NCBI GenBank assembly: GCA_016927755.1
Contig: JAFGLZ010000265.1
Location: 1-64,000, forward strand
Reading direction: 5' to 3'
Source of the DNA: Phycisphaerae bacterium
Lineage (GTDB): Bacteria; Planctomycetota; Phycisphaerae; UBA1845; JAFGLZ01
DNA length: 64,000 bases
This document shows positions 42,495 through 51,751 of the stretch, in pieces. Each line of letters begins with the position of its first letter. Position 1 is the first letter of the stretch. A model generated the notes under the pieces. That model had not been told where the DNA came from and ran no database searches. It was given only the letters and a program-made list of their open reading frames with translations. The position numbers were made by a program, and so were the translations under genes.

Positions 42495-43646
42495 CTAGGG
42501 CTTGAGCTCCTTCTCCATGATCTTGATGGCGTCTCGAATCTTCTGCTTCCGTAGCTCGTTGATGTGTTCCGGGAGGTCGGACTCTCGGATGAAGAACTCG
42601 AACTGATAGACGCCGCTCTTTCCTGGGACCGTGACCTTGCCCACGATCGGGTCCTGCGATCGGATCGAGATTGCGGGCGCCTGTTGCGTGGCGGCCGCAG
42701 CGCTGGCCTTCGTGTGCTTGATGAGGATTTCTTCGGTGTCGGGCTTGATTTCGTAGGCCAGCCCGGTCGAAGCGCCGATCATTTCGAGCGCCGTTCGGAT
42801 CGTGGCCTCGCGCATCATCAGCCCGAAGCTCTCTCGGGCCTCGACGGGCAGCCCCATGAGGACGCCCGGCTCCAGTCGGATCTTGAGGTCGGCCTGGCGG
42901 GCCAGATCGGCGAAGACGTCGGCCAGGGCCACGTGGTTGTAGCGGACGGTGATGGGTTTCTCGAGGAATCGTTCGGCCTGGTCCTTCTTGGACAGCACGA
43001 CGATCCAGTTGTCCCAGGGATACCAGGTCCAGCCGAGCCGGTTGCATGCGGTCTCGAGGACCTCGGCGATGGTGCCCTCGCCGGCTTTTGCGGCCTGGTC
43101 CATCAACTGCTTCTTGGGGTCGGCTTCGGCGCGGACCTGGAAGTTGAGAGGGATCTTGGCCGCCGCCTCTGCCGACCAGGGGGTCGTCAGCGCATGGTGC
43201 AGCAGCTTGAGCTCTCCCCACGTGGCTCGGCGGCAGACCCGCCGGAGCGCATCGACGGGCTCGATCGCCACGTCGCTGTCGCGCACCTGGAGCGTCATGC
43301 CGATGTACCAGAGCATGCCTTCCTTGCCGACGAGGCCCTCGCGGAGGGACATGCCCTCGATCTTGGCGCTGACGAGGGTCTGCTTGCCGTAGGGCAGCAA
43401 CTCGACGACTTGGGGACGGATGGTGAGCCTCACGCCGGTCTGTTTGCTGATGAGCTCGAAGGCCGAGGCCAGCGGCTGCTTGTCGATCGTGAAGTTCACC
43501 TGTTGGTCGAGTGCCTGTTCGATCAGCGCCCGCATGGACTGCGACTGTTCCTCCGCCGCCAGAGCGAACGGCGATGCTTGGAAGAGGGCCCAGCACGCGG
43601 CGACGGTCCAGGCCGGCGGCTTCGTCCTGAGATGGTTTCTGCTCAT
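42495..43646 (-). CDS. Exported protein with secretin/TonB N-terminal (STN)-like domains
   Basis: This 383-residue protein has a signal peptide (AACWALFQASPFALAAEE). Two similar sections follow: VNFTIDKQPLASAFELISKQTGVRL and ITVRYNHVALADVFADLARQADLKI. Both have the short strand-helix pattern of the STN domain in secretins and TonB receptors. No secretin pore domain is present. It lies just downstream of the sigma/anti-sigma pair and may be its target or sensor. Confidence 0.7.
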   Translation of the reverse strand: MSRNHLRTKPPAWTVAACWALFQASPFALAAEEQSQSMRALIEQALDQQVNFTIDKQPLASAFELISKQTGVRLTIRPQVVELLPYGKQTLVSAKIEGMSLREGLVGKEGMLWYIGMTLQVRDSDVAIEPVDALRRVCRRATWGELKLLHHALTTPWSAEAAAKIPLNFQVRAEADPKKQLMDQAAKAGEGTIAEVLETACNRLGWTWYPWDNWIVVLSKKDQAERFLEKPITVRYNHVALADVFADLARQADLKIRLEPGVLMGLPVEARESFGLMMREATIRTALEMIGASTGLAYEIKPDTEEILIKHTKASAAAATQQAPAISIRSQDPIVGKVTVPGKSGVYQFEFFIRESDLPEHINELRKQKIRDAIKIMEKELKP

Positions 43647-43665
43647 CGATGACCTCTTGATTCGG

Positions 43666-44457
43666 TTAGAATATCATTTCATCCGACCCGATTTCGGGCC
43701 TCGTCCGTGGGCCCTTGAATCCCCCGATGGAGATAACGACGGCGCTGCCGCCTTCCTCGCTTGCCCGCGCGACGGTTTGGATGGGGGCATCCTGGGCGAT
43801 CCCGAAGGAGACCTGTACGACGGCCTTGGTTCCGGGCTTGGGCGAGGGCGGTCCGACCAGGGCCACCTGAATCTGCGGTTGGCCCGGAGCCGGCTCCACG
43901 GTCGCCTGGCGGGCGATCCACCACGCGCCGAGCGCGATGAGGATGGAGGCCGCGGCGGCAAGCGGCGTGTACAGCCTGATGACCTTTCGCGGCCAGGGGA
44001 TCACCTTGGGCCGCGCGTCGGTCCGAATCGTCTGACAGAGGCGCTCGTAGAAGAGATCGTGGTCGACCGGCGGCTCGTAGTCGCCCCAGGAGCGAACCAG
44101 CATCTCCGCCCGCCGATATTGGTGCTCGAGCAGTCCGACGCCGGGCTCGCGCTGGGCGTAGCTGGCCAGCGCCTCTTCCGCCTGCTCGTCACCATCGAGT
44201 GCCTGGCTGATGATGAACTCCGGGTCCTCCTGGACTCTCTCACCTAGGGCTGCCTTGAAGCGACCCTCGTCCATGGGGACCGGTTGCCGACCCCAATGCC
44301 CGATGAGGCTGTCCAGCCGCCTCATCCGCTCGAGATCGGCGCGGGCGTCGGGGTTCTCGGCCAGGCAGCGGTCCAGCAACTCGGCATCCTCATCCGAGAG
44401 CTGGCCGTCGATGGCTTGGCTCATCAAGAACTCGAGTTGTTCGGGATCGATGTTCAC
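43666..44457 (-). CDS. Anti-sigma factor-like membrane protein
   Basis: This 263-residue protein starts at GTG 44457. The N-terminal part has two repeats of an acidic helix-rich segment (LMSQAIDGQLSDEDAELLDRCL and IISQALDGDEQAEEALASYA), like anti-sigma zinc-finger-type domains that have lost their Cys. One membrane helix (LAAAASILIALGAWWIA) follows and the C-terminal domain is extracytoplasmic. It is encoded directly after an ECF sigma factor, the standard layout of a sigma/anti-sigma pair. Confidence 0.78.
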   Translation of the reverse strand: MNIDPEQLEFLMSQAIDGQLSDEDAELLDRCLAENPDARADLERMRRLDSLIGHWGRQPVPMDEGRFKAALGERVQEDPEFIISQALDGDEQAEEALASYAQREPGVGLLEHQYRRAEMLVRSWGDYEPPVDHDLFYERLCQTIRTDARPKVIPWPRKVIRLYTPLAAAASILIALGAWWIARQATVEPAPGQPQIQVALVGPPSPKPGTKAVVQVSFGIAQDAPIQTVARASEEGGSAVVISIGGFKGPRTRPEIGSDEMIF

Positions 44458-44577
44458 GGCAAGATCCTATCCAGTCATGGCGCTGCGTCGTTTCTTCTTC
44501 GGCAAGCGCCGCCGTCCTGTATCTTCTCGCGGCCGCCTCCGTCATCGCCGCGTCTAGTTCCGTCAAGCACGCCGGGG

Positions 44578-45189
44578 CTACAGATAGTCTCCCAGCTTCT
44601 CCTTGAGCGTCTTGCGGGCTTTGAACACGTGCCATTTGACGGCCTCGACGCTGCAATCGAGGACCTCGGCGACCTCCTTCTGAGGCATGCCCTCGATCGA
44701 AAAGAGCACGAGGGCCAGCCGCTGCTTCTCGGGGAGCTCGCCGAGGGCCTTCTGAATCGCCTCACCGAGCTCTGAAGCCAGCGCGTCGTCCGGAGGCATT
44801 CCCGCACTCACCATCCAGTCGCTACCTCGCCCTTCCTCGCTGCCGGGCAGCAGGCAATCGTCCACGGGGATCGGATTGCTCTGCCGTCTCGACCGACGGA
44901 AGTTGAGCGACAGGTTGCTGACGGTCCGCATCAACCATGGGCCGAAACGCTCCGGATCCTGCAGCGTGTCTAACGCACGAAAGGCCCGCAAGAAGGCCTC
45001 TTGGCAAACCTCCATGGCGTCGTGCGAGTTGCCGAGCAGCCGATAGGCCACCGACACGGCACGGCGCTGAAACCGGTGAATCAGCTCATCGAAGCCAGTC
45101 GTATCGCCGGCGAGAGTCCGCCGGACCAACTCGGCGTCGTAGAGCCGCTCGTCGGTTTGCTCACGATTTGCCTGCATGTGTTTAGACAC
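44578..45189 (-). CDS. ECF-type RNA polymerase sigma factor
   Basis: This 203-residue protein starts at GTG 45189. Region 2 is FDELIHRFQRRAVSVAYRLLGN, then DAMEVCQEAFLRAFRAL and FGPWLMRTVSNLSLNFRR. Region 4 is LPEKQRLALVLFSIEGMPQKEVAEVL with a helix-turn-helix (VEAVKWHVFKARKTL). It should direct transcription of an envelope regulon, held by the anti-sigma product downstream. Confidence 0.92.
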   Translation of the reverse strand: MSKHMQANREQTDERLYDAELVRRTLAGDTTGFDELIHRFQRRAVSVAYRLLGNSHDAMEVCQEAFLRAFRALDTLQDPERFGPWLMRTVSNLSLNFRRSRRQSNPIPVDDCLLPGSEEGRGSDWMVSAGMPPDDALASELGEAIQKALGELPEKQRLALVLFSIEGMPQKEVAEVLDCSVEAVKWHVFKARKTLKEKLGDYL

Positions 45190-45410
45190 GGACCTCGGGG
45201 CAAGGTTAGTAGTGATCGAGCCCTAGCTCAATGCCACACGTTAGGGGATAACTCTCTGCTTTGCAATAGGTTATTACGACTCCTTCGCTGGCCGGCGGCG
45301 CGGTTTCCGTCGTCGGGGCGATTTCGTCCGACGCTCGGGGAGCCCTTGGACCCGACCGCCGACGGGTTCGAGACAGGCGGGGCGTTCGGCTTGGGTAGGT
45401 TGCCCCCGAC

Positions 45411-45440
45411 TTGACATCGTCAAGAGCCAGTTCGGACAAT
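45411..45440 (+). promoter_or_regulatory. Sigma-70 promoter for rsgA
   Basis: TTGACA, an 18-base spacer and GACAAT sit about 40 bases before the rsgA ATG. The -35 lies within a perfect 6-3-6 inverted repeat, CTTGAC ATC GTCAAG, which could be a repressor site. Confidence 0.6.
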
Positions 45441-45482
45441 GATATCGAGTTCTCCGTCAAACAGCCTTTTTCGTGGTGGCTT

Positions 45483-46688
45483 ATGAGCAAAGGCAAGGGC
45501 AAAGGCGGATCATCGAAGAAGGGCCCGCGAAAGGTCCGCGTGCACTTCCGCGCCAACCGCCTGACGCCCAAGCGCGACAAGGGCTGGACGCAATGGTTCA
45601 AGGAGGGGCGTTTCGAGCGTGAGGATGAGACCGGCCAGGAACGGCTCAACCGCAAAGGCGACCTCAGCCGCAAGCGGACGGTCATCCAGGACGAGGATGG
45701 TCAGGCGACGGTCGCGCCCGGTAACGAGCAACGAGAAGGCATCGTCTTGGCGATGCGCGGTCAGATCGCCGACATCGACGACGGCCAACGGACGTGGCCT
45801 TGCACCCTTCGCCGGATCCTGCGAACCCGGACGATCGAGGAGCGTCATCCGCTGGCCGTGGGCGATCGGGTGAGCTTCACCGTGGTGGCCGACGAGGAGG
45901 GCGTGGAGCGTGAGGGGGTGATCGAGTCGGTGGCCGAGCGCAAAGGACAATTGTCCCGGCGATACGGCGACCGCGAGCACACGATCGCGGCCAACGTCGA
46001 CCAGGTCGTCATCGTCGGCTCGATCATTCTGCCGTTCATCAAGCCCCATCTGATCGATCGCTACCTGGTGGCCGCGTCGATCGGCGAGCTTCATCCCGTC
46101 GTCTGTATCAACAAGGTTGATCTCGACCGCGAGGGCTTGACCGAGGAGTTCCTCGATCGGTTCCGCCAGCTTGGGGTGGATACGCTGGCCACGAGCGCGG
46201 TGAGCGGACAAGGCATGGCGGCGCTTTCCGAGCGGCTCAAGGACAGGGTCTCGGTGCTCGCCGGTCAGAGCGGCACGGGCAAGAGCTCGCTCCTGAACGC
46301 CATCCAGCCCGACTTGCGGCTTCGCGTGGCCGAGGTGAGTTCCGATAACTTCAAGGGCCGACACACCACGACCACCGCCCAGTTGCTCAAGCTGGACATG
46401 GGCGGGTACGTCGTCGATACGCCGGGCATTCGCCAATTCGAGATGACGGGCATCGAGCCCGGCGAGCTCGAGGCGCATTTTCCCGACTTCGAGCCCCACC
46501 TATCGCGCTGCAAGTATCCCGACTGCGCGCACACCAACGAGGGCGAGTCCGACTGCGGGGTCAAGCAGGCCGTCACTGACGGCCGGATTCACTTCGAACG
46601 TTACGAGAGCTACCTCCGCATGCTGGACGAGCTGATCCAGCTCGACGGCGCCCGCCAGACCGGGCAATCGCGGACGATGGAGACGTAG
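45483..46688 (+). CDS. rsgA: Ribosome small-subunit GTPase RsgA
   Basis: The start is set at ATG 45483 (MSKGKGKGGSS), since the promoter overlaps the upstream track start; 401 residues. A basic N-terminal tail of about 90 residues is longer than usual. The OB fold (GIVLAMRGQIADIDDG) precedes the circularly permuted GTPase: NKVD, then GQSGTGKSSLLNA, then DTPGIR, the order diagnostic of RsgA. The C-terminal zinc site is CKYPDCAHTNEGESDC. It helps mature the 30S subunit. Its stop is 3 bases from the convergent trmB. Confidence 0.95.
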   Translation: MSKGKGKGGSSKKGPRKVRVHFRANRLTPKRDKGWTQWFKEGRFEREDETGQERLNRKGDLSRKRTVIQDEDGQATVAPGNEQREGIVLAMRGQIADIDDGQRTWPCTLRRILRTRTIEERHPLAVGDRVSFTVVADEEGVEREGVIESVAERKGQLSRRYGDREHTIAANVDQVVIVGSIILPFIKPHLIDRYLVAASIGELHPVVCINKVDLDREGLTEEFLDRFRQLGVDTLATSAVSGQGMAALSERLKDRVSVLAGQSGTGKSSLLNAIQPDLRLRVAEVSSDNFKGRHTTTTAQLLKLDMGGYVVDTPGIRQFEMTGIEPGELEAHFPDFEPHLSRCKYPDCAHTNEGESDCGVKQAVTDGRIHFERYESYLRMLDELIQLDGARQTGQSRTMET

Positions 46689-46691
46689 GTC

Positions 46692-47303
46692 CTACCTCCT
46701 CTTTCTCACCGCCAGGCGATAGATGTGGCGTCCCTGGCGCAGGTACTTCACCTCGAAATTCGTCTCTGTTCGTTCGTCGGTCGTGCCGAACTCGGGGTCG
46801 TCGAATTCCATGGGTTCCAGTTGGGGATGGTTGAGAAGGAGGCCCTGGATGATCTCGGCGTACTCGGCGTGGTCCGTCTGGACGGCCCACCGCGCGCCCG
46901 GGATCAGGGCGCCGACCGCGGCGTCGACAAACTCGGCATTGAAGAGTCGTCGTTTGTGGTGCCGCTTCTTGGGCCAGGGATCGGGGTGGTAGACGTGCAG
47001 GACCGATAAGACGGCGTTGGGGAACTGATGGGTCATCAGATGGCGGGCGTCCGTCCGCATGAGCCGCACGTTATCGAGGCCCCAGCGACGGAAGCGGTCG
47101 GCGGCGTAAGTGTAGTACTTGCTGGCCCACTCGATGGCGAAGTAGTTGCGCTGGGGATGCTCTCGGGCCCGGCGGAGCAAGAACCCGCCCTTGCCGCAGC
47201 CGATCTCCATCTCGATCGGCGCGGCGCGAGTGAAGAGCCCGGCGACGTCGAGCACCTCGCCGATGCCGGGCGGCTCCGCGATGATCTCTTGCAGGTCGGC
47301 CAT
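46692..47303 (-). CDS. trmB: tRNA (guanine-N7-)-methyltransferase
   Basis: This 203-residue protein has MEIGCGKGGFLL for SAM binding, YFAIEWASKYY, and VLHVYHPDPWPKKRHHKRRLF, the TrmB signature loop. The C-terminal TNFEVKYLRQGRHIYRL is also typical. It makes m7G46 in tRNA. No ribosome site is obvious. Confidence 0.95.
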   Translation of the reverse strand: MADLQEIIAEPPGIGEVLDVAGLFTRAAPIEMEIGCGKGGFLLRRAREHPQRNYFAIEWASKYYTYAADRFRRWGLDNVRLMRTDARHLMTHQFPNAVLSVLHVYHPDPWPKKRHHKRRLFNAEFVDAAVGALIPGARWAVQTDHAEYAEIIQGLLLNHPQLEPMEFDDPEFGTTDERTETNFEVKYLRQGRHIYRLAVRKRR

Positions 47304-47369
47304 AACGTTCGATCATGACGAATCGGTTCGGTCGGTGTCAACCGACGCGTCGGGCGGACGGCGTTTGCG

Positions 47370-47399
47370 TTGACACTCTCGTCGATGGCTACGTATAAT
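47370..47399 (+). promoter_or_regulatory. Consensus sigma-70 promoter, near-leaderless
   Basis: TTGACA, an 18-base spacer and TATAAT are both perfect consensus hexamers. The -10 ends 9 bases before the ATG at 47409, so the transcript should start at or within about 3 bases of the start codon. Confidence 0.8.
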
Positions 47400-47408
47400 T
47401 CGCGCGTT

Positions 47409-48014
47409 ATGGATTCTTATAGGACGTTGCCGCAAATCCGTTTCGCGACAAGGCTCTGGCGATCTCGCGCCCTTGCCGTTTTCGTGCTTGCCACGGTGGG
47501 TATGGGGACGTTGGGTTGCAGCGGGGGTATGAAGTGGGGGGCAAGTAAGGGCCCGGTGGACCCCGAGGCCATGGCCTTGCTGCTGCCGGTCAAGGTAAAG
47601 ATCCACAGCTTCACGAAGGTCAAGGCCCTGTTCGGCAGCAGTTTGCCGAACGGGGTGGAGGTCTGGCTGGAGCCGCTCGATCGATTTGGCGACGCGGTCA
47701 AGGTCGTGGGTGATTTCCGCTTCGAGTTGTACAGCTACAAGCCGGCTTCGGCCGACCACAAAGGCGAGCAGGTGGAGTTCTGGGAAGCCCAGATCGGCAA
47801 GGCCAAGGAGCAGCAGCGCTACTGGGATCGCGTGGCGCGGATGTACCGGTTTCCGCTGGGATGGGACTACGCTCCGCCGCCCGGCAAGAAGTATATCCTT
47901 CTGGTCACGTACGAGACCCCGACCGGCGAGCGGCTCACCGACGAGTTCGAGCTGGAGTTCAGTCTGACTCGCGATGGGTTGCTGGAGTCCCTTCAGCAGA
48001 AGCCGGAGCCGTGA
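47409..48014 (+). CDS. Exported lipoprotein of unknown function
   Basis: The start is set at ATG 47409, because the track start at 47370 lies in the promoter; 201 residues. A signal peptide ends in the lipobox VGMGTLGCSGG. The mature part is mixed alpha/beta (VKIHSFTKVKALFG, VEVWLEPLDRFGD, YILLVTYETPTGERLTDEFEL), like a small beta-sandwich. No named family recognised. No ribosome site precedes the ATG, consistent with leaderless translation. Confidence 0.75.
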   Translation: MDSYRTLPQIRFATRLWRSRALAVFVLATVGMGTLGCSGGMKWGASKGPVDPEAMALLLPVKVKIHSFTKVKALFGSSLPNGVEVWLEPLDRFGDAVKVVGDFRFELYSYKPASADHKGEQVEFWEAQIGKAKEQQRYWDRVARMYRFPLGWDYAPPPGKKYILLVTYETPTGERLTDEFELEFSLTRDGLLESLQQKPEP

Positions 48015-48187
48015 GATTCGCGCCGTCGATCTGAAATGATTGCGCCAACCTCGGCATCCCCGGCGTGTCCAAGGGGTGTAAGAGATTCGGTCGTCGCCTT
48101 CCACGTCCGATCGAGGACGTTGGTGTGGGCGGCGCCGGACGGAACGGTGGTCGTTCGGTTCAGCCGGTTACGGCAAGGAGTTCGCTC

Positions 48188-48544
48188 ATGAGACGCAGTG
48201 TGACGTTGGCATCGATAGGATTGGTCGGGGTCGTGATCATGATGGGCCTCGGGTGCGAGCAAAAGCTGACCTATCAGCGATACGAGCTCATTCACATGGG
48301 GCAGGAGCAGCTCGGAGTCGAGAAGACGCTCGGCGAGCCCGTGGTCAAGATGACCGACCAGTGGACGTGGAACGACAGCGACCGAAGCATCACTGCCCAC
48401 GTTTGGTTCAACCAGGAAGGCAAGGTGCTCGCCAAGCAGTGGTTCGACCCGAAGCGGGGGATGGTCGGCGGGCCTCCGGGCGGCGACGCCACTCAGGGCG
48501 GAGAGGTCATCCAGCAGAAGACCAAGATCATGGTCGTGCAATAG
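48188..48544 (+). CDS. Small BamE/SmpA-like lipoprotein
   Basis: The start is ATG 48188 (MRRSVTLASIGL), 8 nt after AAGGAG, giving 118 residues. The lipobox is MMGLGCEQ. The mature part has the helix-helix-strand pattern of the BamE/OmlA fold: YELIHMGQEQLGVEKTLGEP, then WTWNDSDRSITAHVWFNQEGKVLAKQW. A role in outer-membrane assembly is possible but the match is loose. Confidence 0.65.
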   Translation: MRRSVTLASIGLVGVVIMMGLGCEQKLTYQRYELIHMGQEQLGVEKTLGEPVVKMTDQWTWNDSDRSITAHVWFNQEGKVLAKQWFDPKRGMVGGPPGGDATQGGEVIQQKTKIMVVQ

Positions 48545-48701
48545 TCGCGCAAGCAGCGGGTTGTTTGCGGGGAAGGCACGTTCGTCCACGACGGGCCCGG
48601 CTATGGCGGGCTTGTCGTGGGCGGGTGTGCCTAGCGATCTTGACTCCGGAAGTCCCGCCTCGCTCCGCCAGGGCTGCCGACCGGCGGGCCCTCGAGCGGA
48701 T

Positions 48702-49775
48702 CTAGCCGCCCCCGGCCGACGTCGTGGGCGGCATCGCGTCTAGAGACGACGATCCTCTGATCAGTACGAGCCGCCGATCGATGGCTTGGGCCGCCAGTCG
48801 AATGCCCTTGGTGTTCCAATGACCGTCCTTTCGATAGTAGAGGGATCGCGGATCGGAATGGCCCCGCATGACGGGCCTCAGGTCGAGGACGTCGACCTTG
48901 TCGTTGGGGAGTTCGTGTGCGAGCCGGTCGTAGCATTCTTCAGCCAGCTTCAGGCCGTGGAATAGCGTTTGGGTGCCGGGGATGAGCAGGACGAGTAGGT
49001 GGGCACCTTGGGCTTGACACATTCGATTGGCCGCGATGATGTCGCTGTGGACGCGCTCCTGAGCGTGTCCCAAGGTCTGCTGGAGTCGTCGGGCCTCCAT
49101 GCGGGCTGGCGTGAGCGCGTTGGCCAGGGCGAGGTAGCCTCTCGGCCACAGGAGCTTGCTTCGGAAGTAGGGCGGGCCGCACCAGTATCCGCTGTGATAC
49201 GCGAAGTAGTCCATGCCCGATTCCCGCCAGGCCTCGAAGTCCGCCAACTCGAAGAAGTCGTTTTCGAACACGCCATAGAGCACGAAGTCGGGCTTCAGCG
49301 GCAGGACATACTTGGCCAGGATGATGTTGTACTGCGGCGTGCACTGCCTGTGCATGGCGAAGCTGTGATATCGCTGCCCGCGCCGGGCGAAGAATTCATG
49401 GAAGGGTCCGGCGGCCATCTCCACGAACGAGTCACCGACGCCCGCGATGTTCACGGGTAGGCCCGTCGCTCTGTCCTTCTTGGCCCCCGGAGGATTGCGG
49501 AATCCCCAACGATCCGTGCAGAGGGTGGTGAACTCCTTCTCCTGGTCGGCCCAACTCAAGACGATCTTGCGTTCGTGACTGATGTTCGGCTCCCAGAGGA
49601 AGCCGATCTCATCTTGAAGGACGAGGTGCCGTTGAATGCGGTCGACGGCGGCTGTTCGCCGGTAGGTGACCCGCTCGAAATAGAGTCGCAGCAAGACCTC
49701 GCCCAGAATGAGGGCAATAACGAGAGAGGTTGCCGAAACGGCGAGTTTCCAAAGCGTTCGTCGTTTTCCAGACAT
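48702..49775 (-). CDS. Membrane-anchored SGNH/AlgX-like protein
   Basis: The track ORF begins inside the neighbouring gene; the start is set at ATG 49775 (MSGKRRTLW), giving 357 residues with a weak ribosome site. An N-terminal membrane helix (LVIALILGEVLLRLYF) anchors an SGNH fold: GVGDSFVEM, FENDFFELADF and RKDGHWNTKGIRLAAQAI, where Asp and His complete the triad. Proteins of this kind acetylate or deacetylate exported polysaccharides. Confidence 0.75.
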   Translation of the reverse strand: MSGKRRTLWKLAVSATSLVIALILGEVLLRLYFERVTYRRTAAVDRIQRHLVLQDEIGFLWEPNISHERKIVLSWADQEKEFTTLCTDRWGFRNPPGAKKDRATGLPVNIAGVGDSFVEMAAGPFHEFFARRGQRYHSFAMHRQCTPQYNIILAKYVLPLKPDFVLYGVFENDFFELADFEAWRESGMDYFAYHSGYWCGPPYFRSKLLWPRGYLALANALTPARMEARRLQQTLGHAQERVHSDIIAANRMCQAQGAHLLVLLIPGTQTLFHGLKLAEECYDRLAHELPNDKVDVLDLRPVMRGHSDPRSLYYRKDGHWNTKGIRLAAQAIDRRLVLIRGSSSLDAMPPTTSAGGG

Positions 49776-49827
49776 GTCATGGCCAGAGGAGGGATTACGA
49801 TTGGCCGAGTCCCCCTCATAGGCAACG

Positions 49828-51123
49828 CTAGGACCTCTTTTCCCACTTGTCAAGCTCGACCACCGCGGCCAATGTGCTGCCCGCGTCGATCTCGGCGCGG
49901 ATGCGGTTCTCTCGCTCGAGAACATCCTGGGCGCGGTTGGCGATTTCGACGGCGTCGGCCTTGGGGATGACGATGACTCCGTCGTCATCGCCGACGATCC
50001 AGTCCCCCGGGCGAACGCGGCAGTTGCCGACGATGATCGGCGCGTCCATCTCTCCGAGGCCCTTCGGGTCGCCCGCGGCCGGTACGATGTACCTGGCGAA
50101 TGCGGGGAAGCCCATCCGCTTGATCTGGAAGGTGTCGCGGATGGCCCCGTCGATGACGACACCGGCGATCTGTTTGGTCTGGCAGCTATGCGTGGCGAGC
50201 TCTCCCCAGATGGCGGGGGGCTTGCCTCCAGCGTCGATGACGATCACGTCGCCGGGTTGGGCGTGATCGATCGCCTCGACGGGCTTGGCCCAGTCGCCCG
50301 CCGCAGTGCGAACGGTGAAGGCGGGGCCCGCCACGCGAAGCCCCTCCTTGATCGGTCGGACGCCTTCGATCTCCCTGGCGTTGTGCATCGCGGCCGAGAT
50401 GTCGGCCGTGCTCACCCGTTCAAAGACCTCTCTGAGGGCGTCCTCGCCGACGCGCCGGAATAGCTCGCTGACGATCGCCTGGCCGGAAGCGATGGCCTGC
50501 CTAATCTCCTCCGTGGCCTTGCGGGCATCCGGAGACTTCGTAATGGCCCCGCCCACGATCACGATTCCCGCGCCGTTCCTGACGGCCTCCACGCACGTCT
50601 GAGAGTTGATTCCCCCGGCGATGGCCAAGATCACGTCGACGGACTTGGCGATCTCGGCCAGCACGTGGAAGCTGACCTTCCCGTGCATCTGCTCGTCGAT
50701 TCCCGTGTGGACGGCGATGACGTGCGGACCGAGCTTGGCGAGTTGCCTGGCCCGTTCGACTGGATTGGGCACGGCGATCAGATCCACGGCGATCCGCGCC
50801 CCGTAGTTCGCCCCGGCCTCGATGCACTCGGCGATGGTCTCATCTGTGGCCTGGCCGAGGACGTCGACGATGTTCGCTCCGGCCTTGGCCGCAGCCTCGA
50901 CCTCGGTCCGCCCGGCATCCATGACCTTCATGTCGGCCACGATGGTCTTGTCGGGAAACTCGGCGCGTAAGCGTCGAACGGCGTCGAGGCCCTCCGCTTT
51001 GATGAGCGGCGTACCGGCCTCTAGCCAATCAACGCCGCCAGCGACGGCCTCGCGCGCGACGCGCAAGGCCTGCTCCAGATTCAAGAAGTCGAGTGCGACT
51101 TGGACGACCGGTCGCGTCGCCAT
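49828..51123 (-). CDS. Fused 3-hexulose-6-phosphate synthase / RraA-like protein
   Basis: This 431-residue protein starts at ATG 51123 after GAGAGGG. Residues 1-210 are an HPS/KGPDC-type barrel: VALDFLNLEQALRVA, DMKVMDAGRTEVEAAAKAGA and ILAIAGGINSQTCVEAV. Residues about 215-431 are RraA-like: GPAFTVRTAAGDW, GDVIVIDAGG, GVVIDGAIRDT and DWIVGDDDGVIVIP. HPS joins formaldehyde to ribulose 5-phosphate; RraA-like domains include aldolases and decarboxylases. Similar fusions occur in archaea and Planctomycetota. Confidence 0.88.
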   Translation of the reverse strand: MATRPVVQVALDFLNLEQALRVAREAVAGGVDWLEAGTPLIKAEGLDAVRRLRAEFPDKTIVADMKVMDAGRTEVEAAAKAGANIVDVLGQATDETIAECIEAGANYGARIAVDLIAVPNPVERARQLAKLGPHVIAVHTGIDEQMHGKVSFHVLAEIAKSVDVILAIAGGINSQTCVEAVRNGAGIVIVGGAITKSPDARKATEEIRQAIASGQAIVSELFRRVGEDALREVFERVSTADISAAMHNAREIEGVRPIKEGLRVAGPAFTVRTAAGDWAKPVEAIDHAQPGDVIVIDAGGKPPAIWGELATHSCQTKQIAGVVIDGAIRDTFQIKRMGFPAFARYIVPAAGDPKGLGEMDAPIIVGNCRVRPGDWIVGDDDGVIVIPKADAVEIANRAQDVLERENRIRAEIDAGSTLAAVVELDKWEKRS

Positions 51124-51369
51124 GGGGTGGCCCTCTCAGCATGAGGCCGCGGGAGAAAGTAAGCAGTCACTAACCCCTAGTATTGTGACTCGGTTCACGG
51201 CATGCAAGCCGTTCCTGGAGGATCATGGTATCGCAAGGGCATCGGCGGTCAACGACGGGTCATTGCCGCTCGCGAGAAACGTTGGATGGGTGCGGTCGCG
51301 GACACGGCCGTGACGGGTCGACAAGGCCCGCTTCGGCTGCTGTTGTGGCCCCCCAAGGCGCGGTCGGAC

Positions 51370-51398
51370 TTGACAGGCCGAGCGGCTGGAAATAGCTT
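51370..51398 (+). promoter_or_regulatory. Promoter of tRNA-Leu
   Basis: TTGACA, a 17-base spacer and TAGCTT lie about 30 bases before the tRNA. The -35 is perfect; the -10 is weak. Confidence 0.5.
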
Positions 51399-51427
51399 AT
51401 GTACAGATTGAGCCTTTCGCGCCCGAA

Positions 51428-51511
51428 GGGGATGTGGCGGAACTGGCAGACGCGCAGGCTTCAGGTGCCTGTTGGGGCAACCCAGTGGAGGTTCGAGTCC
51501 TCTCATCCCCA
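51428..51511 (+). tRNA. tRNA-Leu (anticodon CAG)
   Basis: GGGGATG pairs with CATCCCC to give the 7-bp acceptor stem, with discriminator A. The anticodon arm CAGGC-TTCAGGT-GCCTG gives anticodon CAG, reading CUG. A long variable arm (TTGGGGCAACCCAG) and the T arm GAGGTTCGAGTCCTC complete a class II tRNA. The 3' CCA is not encoded. Confidence 0.95.
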
Positions 51512-51524
51512 GTGATGGCAGATG

Positions 51525-51549
51525 AGCCGCTGTTGAAGCGGCTTTTTTT
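51525..51549 (+). terminator. Rho-independent terminator of tRNA-Leu
   Basis: AGCCGC, a seven-base loop and GCGGCT run into seven T residues, 13 bases after the tRNA. Confidence 0.85.
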
Positions 51550-51751
51550 CTGCCGACATTCCCGCCGGAGTATTCCGCCAGAGTCTGTCTGCTATTCATC
51601 TTGAAGGCAAGCGTACAAGCGATTCGACCAAGCATCAGATGCACCTAGGCGCAGTGAGCCGGCCGTGCGGGTGGACCAGCTCAGGAGGATGGCGTACAAA
51701 GAACCGAGCAGGTCTGGTTCTCAGGCTTGACCGACGGTGCGGAGTTGAATC

